A stretch of DNA of 64,000 nucleotides from an uncultured Bacilli bacterium (GCA_944350345.1 CALVOP010000001.1:81714-145713), one strand, 5' to 3'; counted from the stretch's first letter, positions 10,116 through 18,691 are shown. The notes: generated by a model from the letters alone, not told the origin. Translations and numbers: made by a program.

Positions 10116-12206
10116 TTAAAATTCATCTAGATTATCAACTTTTTCCAAACTTTTATGAGTTTTCATTATTTTAACAACACCAACATTATGATTAAAAGCT
10201 ATAGATGCTATACTTCCTTCAATTTGCACAACAATACCATAACCATATTTAGTATGTTTAACTTTATCTCCAACTTTTAATTCCGAATTTCTTCCCTCAT
10301 CATACATATCATTGGAAATAATAGTATTAACATTAATTTCATTGCTATCCAACAAATCTGGCGTGATTTCTTGAACAAATCTACTAGGCGAATTCATATC
10401 TGTTCTACCAAATAAAGTTCTTTTTTTAGCATTTAACAAATATAATTTTTCTTTTGCCCTAGTAATACCAACGTAACATAAACGTCGTTCTTCCTCCAAC
10501 TCATCCTCATTATCCATCGATCTAAAATGTGGAAAAACATTTTCTTCCATTCCTGTTAAAAAAACTACATCAAATTCCAAACCTTTTGCCGAATGTAATG
10601 TCATAACATTAACACAATCATCTACATCTTTGTATTGACCGAAATCACTTACTAAAGCTATATTTTCAAGAAACTCTTCCAATGAATATATACCGCGCTC
10701 TTCAAAAGCAAGAGCAATACTTTTAAATTCCTCCAAATTTTCAAGTCTTATTTCACTATCAAGTCCGCCTATAGTTTCCAGTTCCTTTTTCATACCAGAT
10801 AAATTTAATATTTGATCAATCAAATCAGACAAATTTAAATTTTTTGCTTCATCAATCAATTCCAAAATTAGATTTTTAAAATCAAGTGCAGAACCATCTT
10901 CTATTGCTTCAAACATTGAAATGCCAGCATCATTTGCTTTTTTCCTAATTTTATCTATTGTTTTATTACCAATTTTACGTTTTGGGACATTTATAATACG
11001 TTCTAAACTTTCATTATCTTTAGGATTATAAATTAAGGTCAAATAAGCTATTAAATCCTTAATTTCTTTTCTATTATAAAAATAATAACTACCTACAACC
11101 TTGTAAGGTATATTTTCTTTTAAAAGCGCTTCTTCAATTACACGACTCTGTGCATTTGTTCTATATAAAATACCAATATCCGAATATTTTTTTCCAGATA
11201 AAACCAATTTTTTAATTTCTTCTACAACTTCTTTAGCCTCATCAATTTCACTATAACAACGAATATATTTTATCTTTTCTCCTAAATCTTTAGTACTAAT
11301 TAAATTTTTTTCTTTTCTTTTAACATTATGTTTAACAACACTATTTGCGGCATCCAATATATTTTTTGTACTTCTATAATTTTCCTCCAAAACAATTAAA
11401 CGCGCTTCTTTATAATCTTTTTCAAAATTTAATATATTTTCATAATTAGCGCCTCTCCAACCATAAATACTTTGATCAATATCCCCAACTACAAAAATAT
11501 TTCTATACTTACTTGCCAAAACTTTGCATAAATCATATTGAACAGTATTAGTATCCTGATACTCATCAACCAAAATATACTTATAATGTTCTTGATATCT
11601 ATCCAAAATAGTCTTATTATTTTTAAATAATTGCAAAGGCAAAAGAAGTAAGTCATCAAAATCTACTGAATTATTATTTTTTAATACAGAAATATATTTT
11701 GAATAAACTTTAATTACAGTCTCGTCAACATAACCTTTCATAAATTTACTATACTCTTCAGGAGTCAAATTTTCATTTTTAGCAAAACTAATTTTATTAA
11801 TTACATACTTAACTGGAACTAATTTAGTATCAACATTAAGTTCTTTTAGTATTTTTTTTATAATACTATTCATATCTTCTCTATCAATAATCGAAATATT
11901 TCTTTCAAATCCCAATTCACGAAAATTTTCTCTTATAATTTTTAATCCAAAAGAATGAAAAGTTCCTACAAAAATATCATTAGCAACTTCATTTAACTTC
12001 AAAAAAATTCTATCTTTCATTTCTTTCGTAGCTTTATTAGTAAAAGTTATAGCTAAAATATTATGAGGTGGCACCCCACTTTCAATAAGTTTGATTATTC
12101 TTGCAGTCAAAACTTTAGTTTTACCACTACCAGCACCAGCTAAAACTAAACAAGGACCATCTTTAAAATTAACAGCTTCATTTTGTTTTCTATTTAATGT
12201 ATCCAT
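10116..12206 (-). CDS. pcrA: ATP-dependent DNA helicase PcrA/UvrD
   Basis: PcrA is a 3'-5' superfamily 1 helicase for repair, rolling-circle replication and clearing of RecA filaments. The 696-residue protein starts at its Q motif (LNRKQNEAV) and has Walker A AGAGSGKT, DEYQDTN (motif II), GDIDQSIYGWRGA (III), ENYRST (IV), TLHSAKGLEFDVVF (V) and VGITRAKEKLYL (VI). The C-terminus (LKVGDKVKHTKYGYGIV...) resembles the PcrA RNA-polymerase-binding Tudor-like domain. In B. subtilis pcrA is followed by ligA; here ligA lies just beyond the flavoprotein gene. The deoxyribosyltransferase-like gene ends 16 bases upstream. Confidence 0.96.
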   Translation of the reverse strand: MDTLNRKQNEAVNFKDGPCLVLAGAGSGKTKVLTARIIKLIESGVPPHNILAITFTNKATKEMKDRIFLKLNEVANDIFVGTFHSFGLKIIRENFRELGFERNISIIDREDMNSIIKKILKELNVDTKLVPVKYVINKISFAKNENLTPEEYSKFMKGYVDETVIKVYSKYISVLKNNNSVDFDDLLLLPLQLFKNNKTILDRYQEHYKYILVDEYQDTNTVQYDLCKVLASKYRNIFVVGDIDQSIYGWRGANYENILNFEKDYKEARLIVLEENYRSTKNILDAANSVVKHNVKRKEKNLISTKDLGEKIKYIRCYSEIDEAKEVVEEIKKLVLSGKKYSDIGILYRTNAQSRVIEEALLKENIPYKVVGSYYFYNRKEIKDLIAYLTLIYNPKDNESLERIINVPKRKIGNKTIDKIRKKANDAGISMFEAIEDGSALDFKNLILELIDEAKNLNLSDLIDQILNLSGMKKELETIGGLDSEIRLENLEEFKSIALAFEERGIYSLEEFLENIALVSDFGQYKDVDDCVNVMTLHSAKGLEFDVVFLTGMEENVFPHFRSMDNEDELEEERRLCYVGITRAKEKLYLLNAKKRTLFGRTDMNSPSRFVQEITPDLLDSNEINVNTIISNDMYDEGRNSELKVGDKVKHTKYGYGIVVQIEGSIASIAFNHNVGVVKIMKTHKSLEKVDNLDEF

Positions 12207-12221
12207 ATTAACAACTTCTCT

Positions 12222-12677
12222 CTATTTTAAAATTTTTATACTCTCAACTAACAATTTCTCTAAACTATTAAACGGCAACTTACCAGTATCTTTTTTATAT
12301 AACCAATCTAAATAAGCGATTTCATCAGCATCATCAGGTCTACCATACAAAATATTTTTTTTATTAATATAATAACCAAATTCAACATTTGAAGTAAGTC
12401 CAAGCATATATGGCTTTTTTCTTGGTATCCAAAAAACAATTAAGTCACATGAACTTAAAGCCTTTAAATCCCAGTCCACTTCCTCCATATAATTAGATTT
12501 TGCAACAAAATCTCTTTTTTCAGGAATCAACACTGTACCCGAAAACTCGTACTTTTCAAGAATATCAATTGCTTCCTTTTTCCAAGAAATAGCATTTTCA
12601 TCGCGTGGAATTGGTCCAGCTAAAAAAAGACTTTTACCTTTAATATCTATGTTTTCCATAGAATAAATTGTATTCAC
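12222..12677 (-). CDS. nucleoside 2-deoxyribosyltransferase-like protein
   Basis: The product (about 151 residues) looks like a nucleoside 2-deoxyribosyltransferase-domain protein, a Rossmann-like fold that acts on N-glycosidic bonds of nucleosides or nucleotides. Recognisable stretches are LFLAGPIPRDENAISWKKEA near the start (substrate loop), CDLIVFWIPRK, and NVEFGYY, which carries the expected catalytic Glu. The true substrate is unknown. The start is uncertain: the GTG at 12677 has TTGGTGA five bases upstream and is preferred; an ATG at 12659 is also possible. It lies between divIC and pcrA, where B. subtilis has no equivalent. Confidence 0.72.
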   Translation of the reverse strand: MNTIYSMENIDIKGKSLFLAGPIPRDENAISWKKEAIDILEKYEFSGTVLIPEKRDFVAKSNYMEEVDWDLKALSSCDLIVFWIPRKKPYMLGLTSNVEFGYYINKKNILYGRPDDADEIAYLDWLYKKDTGKLPFNSLEKLLVESIKILK

Positions 12678-12700
12678 ATTAATCACCAAATAAATTATAA

Positions 12701-12733
12701 CAAAAAGTCAAATCGCTTTGTAGACTTGACTTT
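12701..12733 (-). terminator. rho-independent terminator after divIC
   Basis: AAAGTCAA (12704-12711) and TTGACTTT (12726-12733) form an 8-base stem with a 14-base loop. On the minus strand it runs into TTTTTG. It overlaps the divIC stop codon. Confidence 0.7.
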
Positions 12734-13019
12734 ATTTAATTTTTATTATTATTTCTCCATCCTTAGAATATAAATATTTTTCCCTAGCATATCTCGCAAC
12801 ATACTCATCATCTTGAAGTTTAACAATTTCAGTTTTTAAAGTTTCCTCTTCTTCCAAAATTTCTCTATATAATGATTCTAACTCTTCCTTCTCTTTTATA
12901 TTATTATAAATTTGTGACCAATAACTAAACATATTACTTACAAAAACTGTAAGCAATGGAATAAATATAATAATTAACAATGTTATTCTTCTTCTATCCT
13001 TTTTAGTAACTTTTTTCAT
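12732..13019 (-). CDS. divIC: septum formation initiator DivIC/FtsB family
   Basis: DivIC is a bitopic division protein that works with FtsL and DivIB at the septum. The 95-residue product has a basic cytoplasmic N-terminus (MKKVTKKDRRR), one membrane helix at about residues 12-33, then a coiled coil rich in Glu and Lys (about 38-70) and the family's C-terminal stretch DDEYVARYAREKYLYSKDGE. Length and layout are normal for the family. Its place after yabP-yabQ matches B. subtilis. Confidence 0.92.
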   Translation of the reverse strand: MKKVTKKDRRRITLLIIIFIPLLTVFVSNMFSYWSQIYNNIKEKEELESLYREILEEEETLKTEIVKLQDDEYVARYAREKYLYSKDGEIIIKIK

Positions 13020-13091
13020 ACTTTAACCCATCCTATTACAAAGTATAACATTTTAAAAAATGAATAACAATAATCAAAAAATGACTTTACA

Positions 13092-13403
13092 TTATTTTTT
13101 CTTTTTTTTACTAATATATTGCACTTTTAAATATTTTCTTAAATAAAAATTATACTTATTAAATATCAAAAACGAAAAAATAAATGTAGCCAAAAAATAT
13201 ATATGCAAAATGCCATTGTTGATTTTTATCAACAATAAAAAATATATAAGCATAAAATCCAATACAAATAAAAAATTAACTAAAATTTTATAGATAAAAT
13301 TCGTCTTATAAAACAATTTGTAAAAATAAGAATAAAAATATGAGAAAACAACACCAAAAAAGAGAGAAAAAATAAGCGACAAAACTTGAACTTTTAAACT
13401 CAT
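13092..13403 (-). CDS. yabQ: spore cortex protein YabQ-like
   Basis: This 103-residue, very hydrophobic protein (three to four membrane segments, then a basic Lys-rich tail) sits exactly where B. subtilis has yabQ, between yabP and divIC. YabQ is a mother-cell membrane protein needed for spore cortex formation. It is shorter than the B. subtilis protein. The start ATG overlaps the yabP stop (ATGA), so the two are translationally coupled and no separate SD is needed. The call rests mainly on position, size and hydropathy. Confidence 0.72.
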   Translation of the reverse strand: MSLKVQVLSLIFSLFFGVVFSYFYSYFYKLFYKTNFIYKILVNFLFVLDFMLIYFLLLIKINNGILHIYFLATFIFSFLIFNKYNFYLRKYLKVQYISKKKKK

Positions 13404-13693
13404 TTAAATAATTTAGATAAAACGCTTTCAGTTTTTATTTTCTTATTTCCCTCTTCTAAATAATTAACACTATTAATTTTTCCTTTTATTGATAATGTTC
13501 CTTGAAACGTATCTAATTTTATTAGTTCTAGTTCTTCACCTTTAATTAAGATATATCCTAAAACACTTTCTAAAAAAAACTCTTCATTATCAAAGTTCTC
13601 TAATTTTTTTACGCCAGTAATATATAAAGTTTTTCTTTCACCTATCTGAATTGAATGATTGAAAGTATTTTCTACTTCTTTTACCTTGTCCAT
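13400..13693 (-). CDS. yabP: sporulation protein YabP
   Basis: YabP (YabP/YqfC family) is a small mother-cell sporulation protein. The 97-residue product shows the family pattern: HSIQIGERKTLYITGVKKLE near the start, then FFLESVLGYILIKGEELELIKLD and GTLSIKGKINSVNY. SD AGGTGATAA precedes the ATG. It is coupled to yabQ and followed by divIC as in B. subtilis, but yabM, yabN and yabO, which precede yabP there, are absent. Confidence 0.9.
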   Translation of the reverse strand: MDKVKEVENTFNHSIQIGERKTLYITGVKKLENFDNEEFFLESVLGYILIKGEELELIKLDTFQGTLSIKGKINSVNYLEEGNKKIKTESVLSKLFK

Positions 13694-13739
13694 AAATTAT
13701 CACCTAACTAATAATATTCAAATCATAGTTAAGTAGAAC

Positions 13740-13759
13740 AAAAAAAGCCCAAGAGGGCT
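13740..13759 (-). terminator. rho-independent terminator after spoVG
   Basis: On the minus strand AGCCC-TCTT-GGGCT is followed by six T residues. This is one of the clearest terminators in the window. Confidence 0.9.
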
Positions 13760-13773
13760 ATATTAATCATAAA

Positions 13774-14061
13774 TTATTCTTCAGTTGTTTCTTCGTTTGA
13801 AACATCTTCAGCATTTTCGTATGCATCTAAAATTTCTTTTTCAAACATACTACGTACTTCTTGACTAATTGGATGACAAATATCTCTATATCCGCCAGTA
13901 CTTGTTTTTCTACTTGGCATAGCGATAAATAAACCTTTAGTACCTTCAATGATTCTTATATCATGAACAGCAAACTCGTCATCTAGTAATACAGATGCAA
14001 TTCCTTTCATTCTAGAATCTTCTTTTTCAATTTTACGTATTGTAACTGATGTTATTTTCAT
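13774..14061 (-). CDS. spoVG: septation/sporulation regulator SpoVG
   Basis: SpoVG is a small nucleic-acid-binding regulator of septation, sporulation and envelope functions. The 95-residue product has the typical start MKITSVTIRKI, the core SVLLDDEFAVHDIRIIEG, FIAMPSRKTSTGGYRDICHP and an acidic tail. SD AAGGAGG precedes the ATG. It is monocistronic here, with its own promoter and a strong terminator. The purR-yabJ genes that precede it in B. subtilis are missing. Confidence 0.96.
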   Translation of the reverse strand: MKITSVTIRKIEKEDSRMKGIASVLLDDEFAVHDIRIIEGTKGLFIAMPSRKTSTGGYRDICHPISQEVRSMFEKEILDAYENAEDVSNEETTEE

Positions 14062-14090
14062 AGTTCCATTCCTCCTTGTAAACTAAAATT

Positions 14091-14119
14091 ATTTTACAAC
14101 ATTATAAAAGCAAAATCAA
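14091..14119 (-). promoter_or_regulatory. promoter of spoVG
   Basis: On the minus strand TTGATT (14119-14114) and TAAAAT (14096-14091) are spaced by 17 bases, about 30 bases before the spoVG SD. An overlapping TATAAT lies within the spacer. No stage-specific sporulation promoter was recognised. Confidence 0.6.
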
Positions 14120-14141
14120 GACTTACTTGTTGACCTATAAA

Positions 14142-14351
14142 TTAGTTTACTATTATAACATTCTTAGTTAAAACATCGACATAAGAAAAAGTTTTTATAT
14201 CATTGCCTGACTTCAAAGTAAACAAATATGGGTATATATCTTGAACTACACCAATTACACTTTCATATCGATTTCTGCCAATATTAATTTTCAAAATTAT
14301 TTCTTTTCCTTTTAATTTAGAAATATTCGATTTTATTTTATCTATATTCAT
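14142..14351 (-). CDS. veg: Veg family protein
   Basis: Veg is a short protein, highly expressed in vegetative B. subtilis cells and linked to biofilm control. The 69-residue product has the conserved GKEIILKINIGRNR core, followed by VIGVVQDIYPYLFTLK. SD GAGG precedes the ATG. It starts immediately after the yabG stop, matching the B. subtilis yabG-veg order. Confidence 0.9.
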   Translation of the reverse strand: MNIDKIKSNISKLKGKEIILKINIGRNRYESVIGVVQDIYPYLFTLKSGNDIKTFSYVDVLTKNVIIVN

Positions 14352-15122
14352 CTAAACCTCATTTCTTGGGTATCCAACATTCATAACTCCTTTAGTCTTT
14401 AACCCGCCTATTCCATCTTTACCATACTTTGTTTTTTCTAAAAGGCTTAGCAAATCTATGGGTTTACCTTTTTCTGTTAAACAAATATTAGTAGCTATTA
14501 TCGCAGGATCCAATGCATGAATATTAATTCTTTTAGGACTTGAAGCAAAAGTAGCTCCTGCTTTAATAAGTTCTTCGTAATTACTTTGACATGCTCCGGC
14601 AATAATAATTAAATTATCACCTTTAATTTTTCTAGCTTCTTTTACGCATTTTATAAAATTTTCACTATTTTTATATAAATTTTTATCTGAAACCCTTTTT
14701 TTTAAGATTGCATCATGCCCAGTTATTATTAAAACGTCAGGGTTTACACTTCCAAGATATTTTCCAACATCTTTATACATTTCAGATTCTTTAATTGATT
14801 TTCCATAAGCAGTCACATTCGCTTTTTTATAAAATTCCATGCACCTTTTTAAATAAGAATCATCACCATCTAAATGAAGAACTTTTCCAGGCAAATAAAA
14901 ATATTCACTTCTATCTAATTCAATTTCTTTAATACACTTATATAAGTCTTCTTCGCTACTTTCTCTCTTATCACTTAAAACTAAATCACTTTCATCAGCA
15001 TCTGCAATAAGTCTTACATCTACACCTTGCAAAATGCAATTTTTTTCAATTTTATCAATAACTAGAAAAACTATATCGTGATTATAACTTCTTCTAGTTA
15101 CATAATCACCAACATTTATCAT
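14352..15122 (-). CDS. yabG: sporulation-specific protease YabG
   Basis: YabG is a cysteine protease made in the mother cell that processes spore coat proteins. The 256-residue product starts INVGDYVTRRSYNHDIVFLV and carries VLIITGHDA (the conserved His) and IIAGACQSNYEEL (the conserved Cys), followed by ASSPKRINIHALDP. Length is near that of the family. It lies in rsmA-yabG-veg order as in B. subtilis and supports the view that this organism sporulates. Confidence 0.93.
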   Translation of the reverse strand: MINVGDYVTRRSYNHDIVFLVIDKIEKNCILQGVDVRLIADADESDLVLSDKRESSEEDLYKCIKEIELDRSEYFYLPGKVLHLDGDDSYLKRCMEFYKKANVTAYGKSIKESEMYKDVGKYLGSVNPDVLIITGHDAILKKRVSDKNLYKNSENFIKCVKEARKIKGDNLIIIAGACQSNYEELIKAGATFASSPKRINIHALDPAIIATNICLTEKGKPIDLLSLLEKTKYGKDGIGGLKTKGVMNVGYPRNEV

Positions 15123-15144
15123 AAATCACCTAATTAAGTATATT

Positions 15145-15173
15145 AAAAAAAAATAATAGTATTCACTATTATT
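15145..15173 (-). terminator. rho-independent terminator after rsmA
   Basis: AATAATAGT (15152-15160) and ACTATTATT (15165-15173) form a 9-base stem with a 4-base loop. On the minus strand it is followed by nine T residues. It overlaps the rsmA stop and separates rsmA from yabG. Confidence 0.85.
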
Positions 15174-15963
15174 CAGTTATTAAATATTCATACAAATTTA
15201 CAAATTCATCAATGCTTATTTGTTCAGCTCTATAAGTTAAATCCTTACCTATTGTTTTTAAAAATGTTTCTATTTTATTTAAATCATACTGACATAAATT
15301 ATTTTTCAAATTCTTTCGTTTATGCTTGAAAGCATCTCTAACAAATTTAAAAAACAACTCCATATTAGTAAACTCACTAGTATCTAATTTTTTTTCAAAC
15401 TTTAAAACAATACTATCAACATCAGGTTTAGGAAAAAAAGAATTTCTACTTACGTCACAAATTTTAGTTATATTATATTTAAACTGCGAATAAACACTTA
15501 ATGAACCATAATCCCTAGTATTTGGACTCGCCATCAATCTATTTCCTACCTCTTTTTGAACCATTATTGTAAAAACATCCGGATTTATTACATCTATAAT
15601 TTTAGTCACAATAGGCGTAGTTATATAGTAAGGAATATTTGCAATTACATATAATTTATTAAATTTATAATTATTTATATAATCATTGACATTTACCTTT
15701 AAAAAATCAGCAAAGACAACTCTTAAATTTTCATTGTTTTTTTCCAATAATTCTAGTGAGCCTCTTAATCTATCATCTATTTCAAAAGCTAATACATAAT
15801 TTCCTGTTTTAATAAGTTCTTTTGTTAATGCACCATTTCCTGGCCCAACTTCTATAATTAAAGAATTGGGAAAAATATTAGACGATAAAACAATTTTACC
15901 CAAAATATTTTTATCATTCAAAAAATTTTGACCTAAACTTTTTTTATATTTAAAGTCATTCAT
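15169..15963 (-). CDS. rsmA: 16S rRNA (adenine1518/1519-N6)-dimethyltransferase
   Basis: RsmA (KsgA) dimethylates two adjacent adenines in the 3' hairpin of 16S rRNA late in 30S assembly. The 264-residue protein starts KKSLGQNFL, has the SAM-binding EVGPGNGALT motif, and the catalytic ANIPYYITTPI (NIPY) motif at about residues 108-118, plus FFPKPDVDS. Length is normal. The ATG at 15963 lies one base after the upstream 3D-domain gene. The rnmV gene that precedes it in B. subtilis is missing. Confidence 0.97.
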   Translation of the reverse strand: MNDFKYKKSLGQNFLNDKNILGKIVLSSNIFPNSLIIEVGPGNGALTKELIKTGNYVLAFEIDDRLRGSLELLEKNNENLRVVFADFLKVNVNDYINNYKFNKLYVIANIPYYITTPIVTKIIDVINPDVFTIMVQKEVGNRLMASPNTRDYGSLSVYSQFKYNITKICDVSRNSFFPKPDVDSIVLKFEKKLDTSEFTNMELFFKFVRDAFKHKRKNLKNNLCQYDLNKIETFLKTIGKDLTYRAEQISIDEFVNLYEYLITE

Positions 15964-15964
15964 T

Positions 15965-16513
15965 CTACCAGCCGTACCTTAAAACTTCAAAAGTTTGATT
16001 TTTAACTCTACCTATATTTTTTGTCGCATAATTAACATCATCTACTAATAAATCTACATTATTGCCACCAACACCCCTATCCATAGCAATTGCTATAATA
16101 GGTTCTTCTCCAATTTTATCCACATTAAATCTCAAAATTGTACCACAAGAATATTTACTACTTGTAGCAACAATTCTAACTTGACCATACTCAGAATCAT
16201 TAAAATATATTCCACTTTCTAAAACATTTGTCCTAGGATGACAAGCTAATATACCAGAACATAAAGGACAATCACCAACATATGCAGTCAAATCCCCAGT
16301 AAAAGTTGCTTCAGCATCGTATAATTCAGCCACATATAAATTTTCATGATTTTCTTCCATAACAGCAACTTCTAACGATTTATTTAAATTAACATTATTT
16401 ATATTTACGCTGTAAGACGTGTCTAAAACTGTTGTTCCCAACAACAACATCAAAGAAAATAAAGAGATAACACGTACCACAACCAACCATTTTTTAGGTT
16501 TATATATTTTCAT
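15965..16513 (-). CDS. 3D-domain protein, YabE-like
   Basis: This 182-residue secreted or membrane-tethered protein has one hydrophobic N-terminal segment (about residues 9-25) and a C-terminal 3D domain, the double-psi-barrel fold shared with lytic transglycosylase MltA and the YabE/YocH/YorM group. The three-Asp region is visible as AIAMDRGVGGNNVDLLVDD. Four Cys (CPLC, then a third and fourth) may bind metal or form disulfides. B. subtilis has yabE, a longer Rpf-like protein, in this slot between tatD and rsmA. This version lacks the G5 and DUF348 repeats, so it is a minimal form. SD AGAGGTG precedes the ATG. It probably remodels peptidoglycan. Confidence 0.82.
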   Translation of the reverse strand: MKIYKPKKWLVVVRVISLFSLMLLLGTTVLDTSYSVNINNVNLNKSLEVAVMEENHENLYVAELYDAEATFTGDLTAYVGDCPLCSGILACHPRTNVLESGIYFNDSEYGQVRIVATSSKYSCGTILRFNVDKIGEEPIIAIAMDRGVGGNNVDLLVDDVNYATKNIGRVKNQTFEVLRYGW

Positions 16514-16551
16514 TTATACACCTCTCGGTAAATTTAATTATACTATTAAAC

Positions 16552-17304
16552 CTAAGAAAAGTCAAAAATACGACTTGCATTATCAGTTGTAATTTCCATC
16601 ACATCTTCTACTTCAATTTCCTTTAATAAAGCTAATTTCTCAGCAATTACTGGAATATATTTAGGTTCATTTTTATATTTTCTATATGGTTCCGGAGTTA
16701 AAAATGGTGAATCCGTTTCTAATAATATGTATTCAATAGGAACATTTTTTATTACTTCACCAAGTTTAGAATTTTTAAAAGTTAAAATACCTCCAACACC
16801 CAAGTAGTAGCCTAATTTTATAAATTCTCTAGCAGTTTCAATACTACCACTAAAACAATGAATAACACCTTTAATACTATATTTTTTTAATATTTTAAGA
16901 ACATCATCAGTGGCATTTCGAGAATGTATTATCACTGGCAAATTATACTTTTCAGCTAATTTTAATTGAGATTCAAAAAAAAGAATTTGCTTTTCCCTAT
17001 TTTCTCTAGAATAATAATAATCCAATCCAATCTCTCCTAAAGCAATTACTTTCTCACTACACAAAATTTTTTCTAATTCAATAATGTCATCAATAGTACA
17101 ACTATCAACATTTTGAGGATGTATTCCTACTGCAGGATATAAATTAACATATTTATTATGCAAATCAATGACATCATAACTAGTTTTCAAATCTTCAGCA
17201 CAATTAACAATATTTTGAACATTACATTTACTAGCCTCTTTCAAAACATCATCAACATTTTCATACATTCCAAAATTTACATGAGCATGTGAGTCCACAT
17301 ACAT
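16552..17304 (-). CDS. TatD family metal-dependent hydrolase
   Basis: TatD proteins are metal-dependent nucleases/hydrolases with a TIM-barrel fold. The 250-residue product opens with the metal-binding DSHAHVNF, has GEIGLDYYY with the conserved Glu, PVIIHSRNA, GVIHCFSGS and LETDSPFLTPEPYR. It corresponds to B. subtilis yabD, upstream of yabE-rnmV-rsmA. SD AAGAGG precedes the ATG at 17304. A promoter lies upstream of the small gene that precedes it. Confidence 0.94.
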   Translation of the reverse strand: MYVDSHAHVNFGMYENVDDVLKEASKCNVQNIVNCAEDLKTSYDVIDLHNKYVNLYPAVGIHPQNVDSCTIDDIIELEKILCSEKVIALGEIGLDYYYSRENREKQILFFESQLKLAEKYNLPVIIHSRNATDDVLKILKKYSIKGVIHCFSGSIETAREFIKLGYYLGVGGILTFKNSKLGEVIKNVPIEYILLETDSPFLTPEPYRKYKNEPKYIPVIAEKLALLKEIEVEDVMEITTDNASRIFDFS

Positions 17305-17316
17305 ACTAAAACCTCT

Positions 17317-17496
17317 TTACATTTCATATTTAATCCATAAATAACTATAATATACAGATAACACTGCAAAAATTATACTATACAAATGAATTTGATCTTT
17401 ACCAAATAACATTATAAAAATAACTACATCTACTGCTAAAACTGATAAAATTCTTCTTTTATTACTTCTACAATATTCTATTATTTTCATACGCAT
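17317..17496 (-). CDS. possible small membrane protein ahead of tatD
   Basis: A 59-codon open frame ends 12 bases before tatD. The product has a basic N-terminus (MRMKIIEYCRSNKRR), one or two hydrophobic segments and an aromatic C-terminus (YYSYLWIKYEM). There is no SD. The promoter at 17504-17532 would start transcription at about 17497-17496, at the ATG itself, so it could be translated from a leaderless message. It may alternatively be only the 5' leader of tatD. Not recognised. Confidence 0.4.
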   Translation of the reverse strand: MRMKIIEYCRSNKRRILSVLAVDVVIFIMLFGKDQIHLYSIIFAVLSVYYSYLWIKYEM

Positions 17497-17503
17497 CAAA
17501 GCA

Positions 17504-17532
17504 AATATAGCAATTTATTTAATAGATTTCAA
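17504..17532 (-). promoter_or_regulatory. promoter for the small gene and tatD
   Basis: On the minus strand TTGAAA (17532-17527) and TATATT (17509-17504) are spaced by 17 bases. The predicted start falls on or next to the ATG at 17496. Confidence 0.55.
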
Positions 17533-17567
17533 TCAAAAAAACAATCTTTTTCATTCTTTTACATTTT

Positions 17568-17596
17568 TTTACATAAATCTACAAAATTTATGTAAA
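17568..17596. repeat. inverted repeat downstream of dut
   Basis: TTTACATAAAT and ATTTATGTAAA are perfect 11-base arms around a 7-base loop, just past the dut stop. No T tract follows on the minus strand, so it is not a standard terminator. It may stabilise the dut message end or bind a protein. Confidence 0.55.
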
Positions 17597-18073
17597 CTAT
17601 TTACCTGTACTTCCTAACCCACCAAGTCTTTTATTATCGATAACTTTCTCGTCATCAACAGTTAAAAATTTTACAAATATTCCTTGACACAATGAATCAC
17701 CTTTTTCAAATTTTAGTTCTTTATTACTATGATTTTGAACAGAAATCCACATATGACCTTCATTACTTATATTATTATAGTAATCGCTTTCAATGATTCC
17801 AACCTGATTTGTCAACCTTACATTATATTTAAAGCCTACACCGCTTCTTACTATAATCATAAGCATTTCATCTTCGTTCATAATTACTTTTAAACCTGTA
17901 GGAATCTTTAAAACTTCATTTGGCTTTAAAACAATATCATCAATTAAGAAAAAATCATAACCAGCACTATTTTTTGTTTTTCTAATAGGTAATTTATAGG
18001 CATTATACATGTCTAAATCATCAATCACATCTTTTTTAAATTGATCAAAACTAATTTTTTCAAATTTTCTCAT
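17597..18073 (-). CDS. dut: dUTP diphosphatase (trimeric dUTPase fold)
   Basis: dUTPase hydrolyses dUTP to dUMP, keeping uracil out of DNA. The 158-residue product has the ordered motifs SAGYDFF (I), RSGVGFKYNV (II), NQVGIIESDYY (III, with the catalytic Asp) and the C-terminal RLGGLGSTGK (V). Motif II reads RSGVG rather than the usual RSG/SSG, as in many Gram-positive members. The ATG at 18073 is chosen because GGAGGG lies four bases upstream. Confidence 0.9.
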   Translation of the reverse strand: MRKFEKISFDQFKKDVIDDLDMYNAYKLPIRKTKNSAGYDFFLIDDIVLKPNEVLKIPTGLKVIMNEDEMLMIIVRSGVGFKYNVRLTNQVGIIESDYYNNISNEGHMWISVQNHSNKELKFEKGDSLCQGIFVKFLTVDDEKVIDNKRLGGLGSTGK

Positions 18074-18122
18074 ACTTCCCTCCATTAAAAAAACACGAAT
18101 TAAGCAATATAAATCGTACAAC

Positions 18123-18152
18123 ATATATACTTAACCTAATCAAAGTATATAT
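18123..18152. repeat. inverted repeat between spoVT and dut
   Basis: ATATATACTT and AAGTATATAT are perfect 10-base arms with a 10-base loop. No T tract follows on the minus strand. It could be an operator for dut or a weak processing hairpin. Function unknown. Confidence 0.5.
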
Positions 18153-18169
18153 TAAATAAAAAATATTGT

Positions 18170-18691
18170 CTAGTCAGTTTCTAACCTAATTTTAAGTAAA
18201 GCATCTATTAAATCAACTATTAATTTTTCTTGTTTGTCAATTTCTTTATCAGAAACGCAAATAATTGAACCTACTAAGTCGGTATTTAAAATAATTGGTT
18301 TTATATAAAAAAAACCTTTTATTACAATATTTTCAGAAACATTTAAATTTAAACCTACACCATCTTTTCTTTCATCAAATATTTTAGATAAATTTGAACT
18401 TATTTTTTTATGTTCTATATCTTTATACTCATTTTTATTGACCAAAATTATACTTTCCCTATCAGTAATTAGCAAAGATATTGGAATTATTTTATTAAAT
18501 ATATTTACATAATCCCTAACCAATTCCTTGAAAGAAAGAAGTCGCTGAAATTTTTTTAAAATTATACTATTTTCATCTATATATATTTCCATTTCTTCGC
18601 CATCTTTAATTGCTAAATTTCTTCTAATTTCTTTAGGAATAACTATTCTACCTAATTCATCAATTTTTCTAACTAATCCCGTATTTACCAT
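18170..18691 (-). CDS. spoVT: stage V sporulation regulator SpoVT (AbrB fold plus GAF-like domain)
   Basis: SpoVT is a forespore transcription regulator that tunes sigma-G genes. The 173-residue product has the AbrB swapped-hairpin DNA-binding domain at the N-terminus (TGLVRKIDELGRIVIPKEIRR) and a C-terminal GAF-like domain of normal length. The ATG at 18691 follows GAGGTG with a 4-base spacer. AbrB proper lacks the C-terminal domain, so SpoVT is the better name. In B. subtilis spoVT follows mfd; here the convergent ppa gene stands between them. Confidence 0.9.
   Translation of the reverse strand: MVNTGLVRKIDELGRIVIPKEIRRNLAIKDGEEMEIYIDENSIILKKFQRLLSFKELVRDYVNIFNKIIPISLLITDRESIILVNKNEYKDIEHKKISSNLSKIFDERKDGVGLNLNVSENIVIKGFFYIKPIILNTDLVGSIICVSDKEIDKQEKLIVDLIDALLKIRLETD

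Noticed and set aside
12657..12740. Promoter TTGACT...TATAAT upstream of the deoxyribosyltransferase gene
   Set aside because: The two elements are only about six bases apart, and the TTGACT belongs to the divIC terminator stem.
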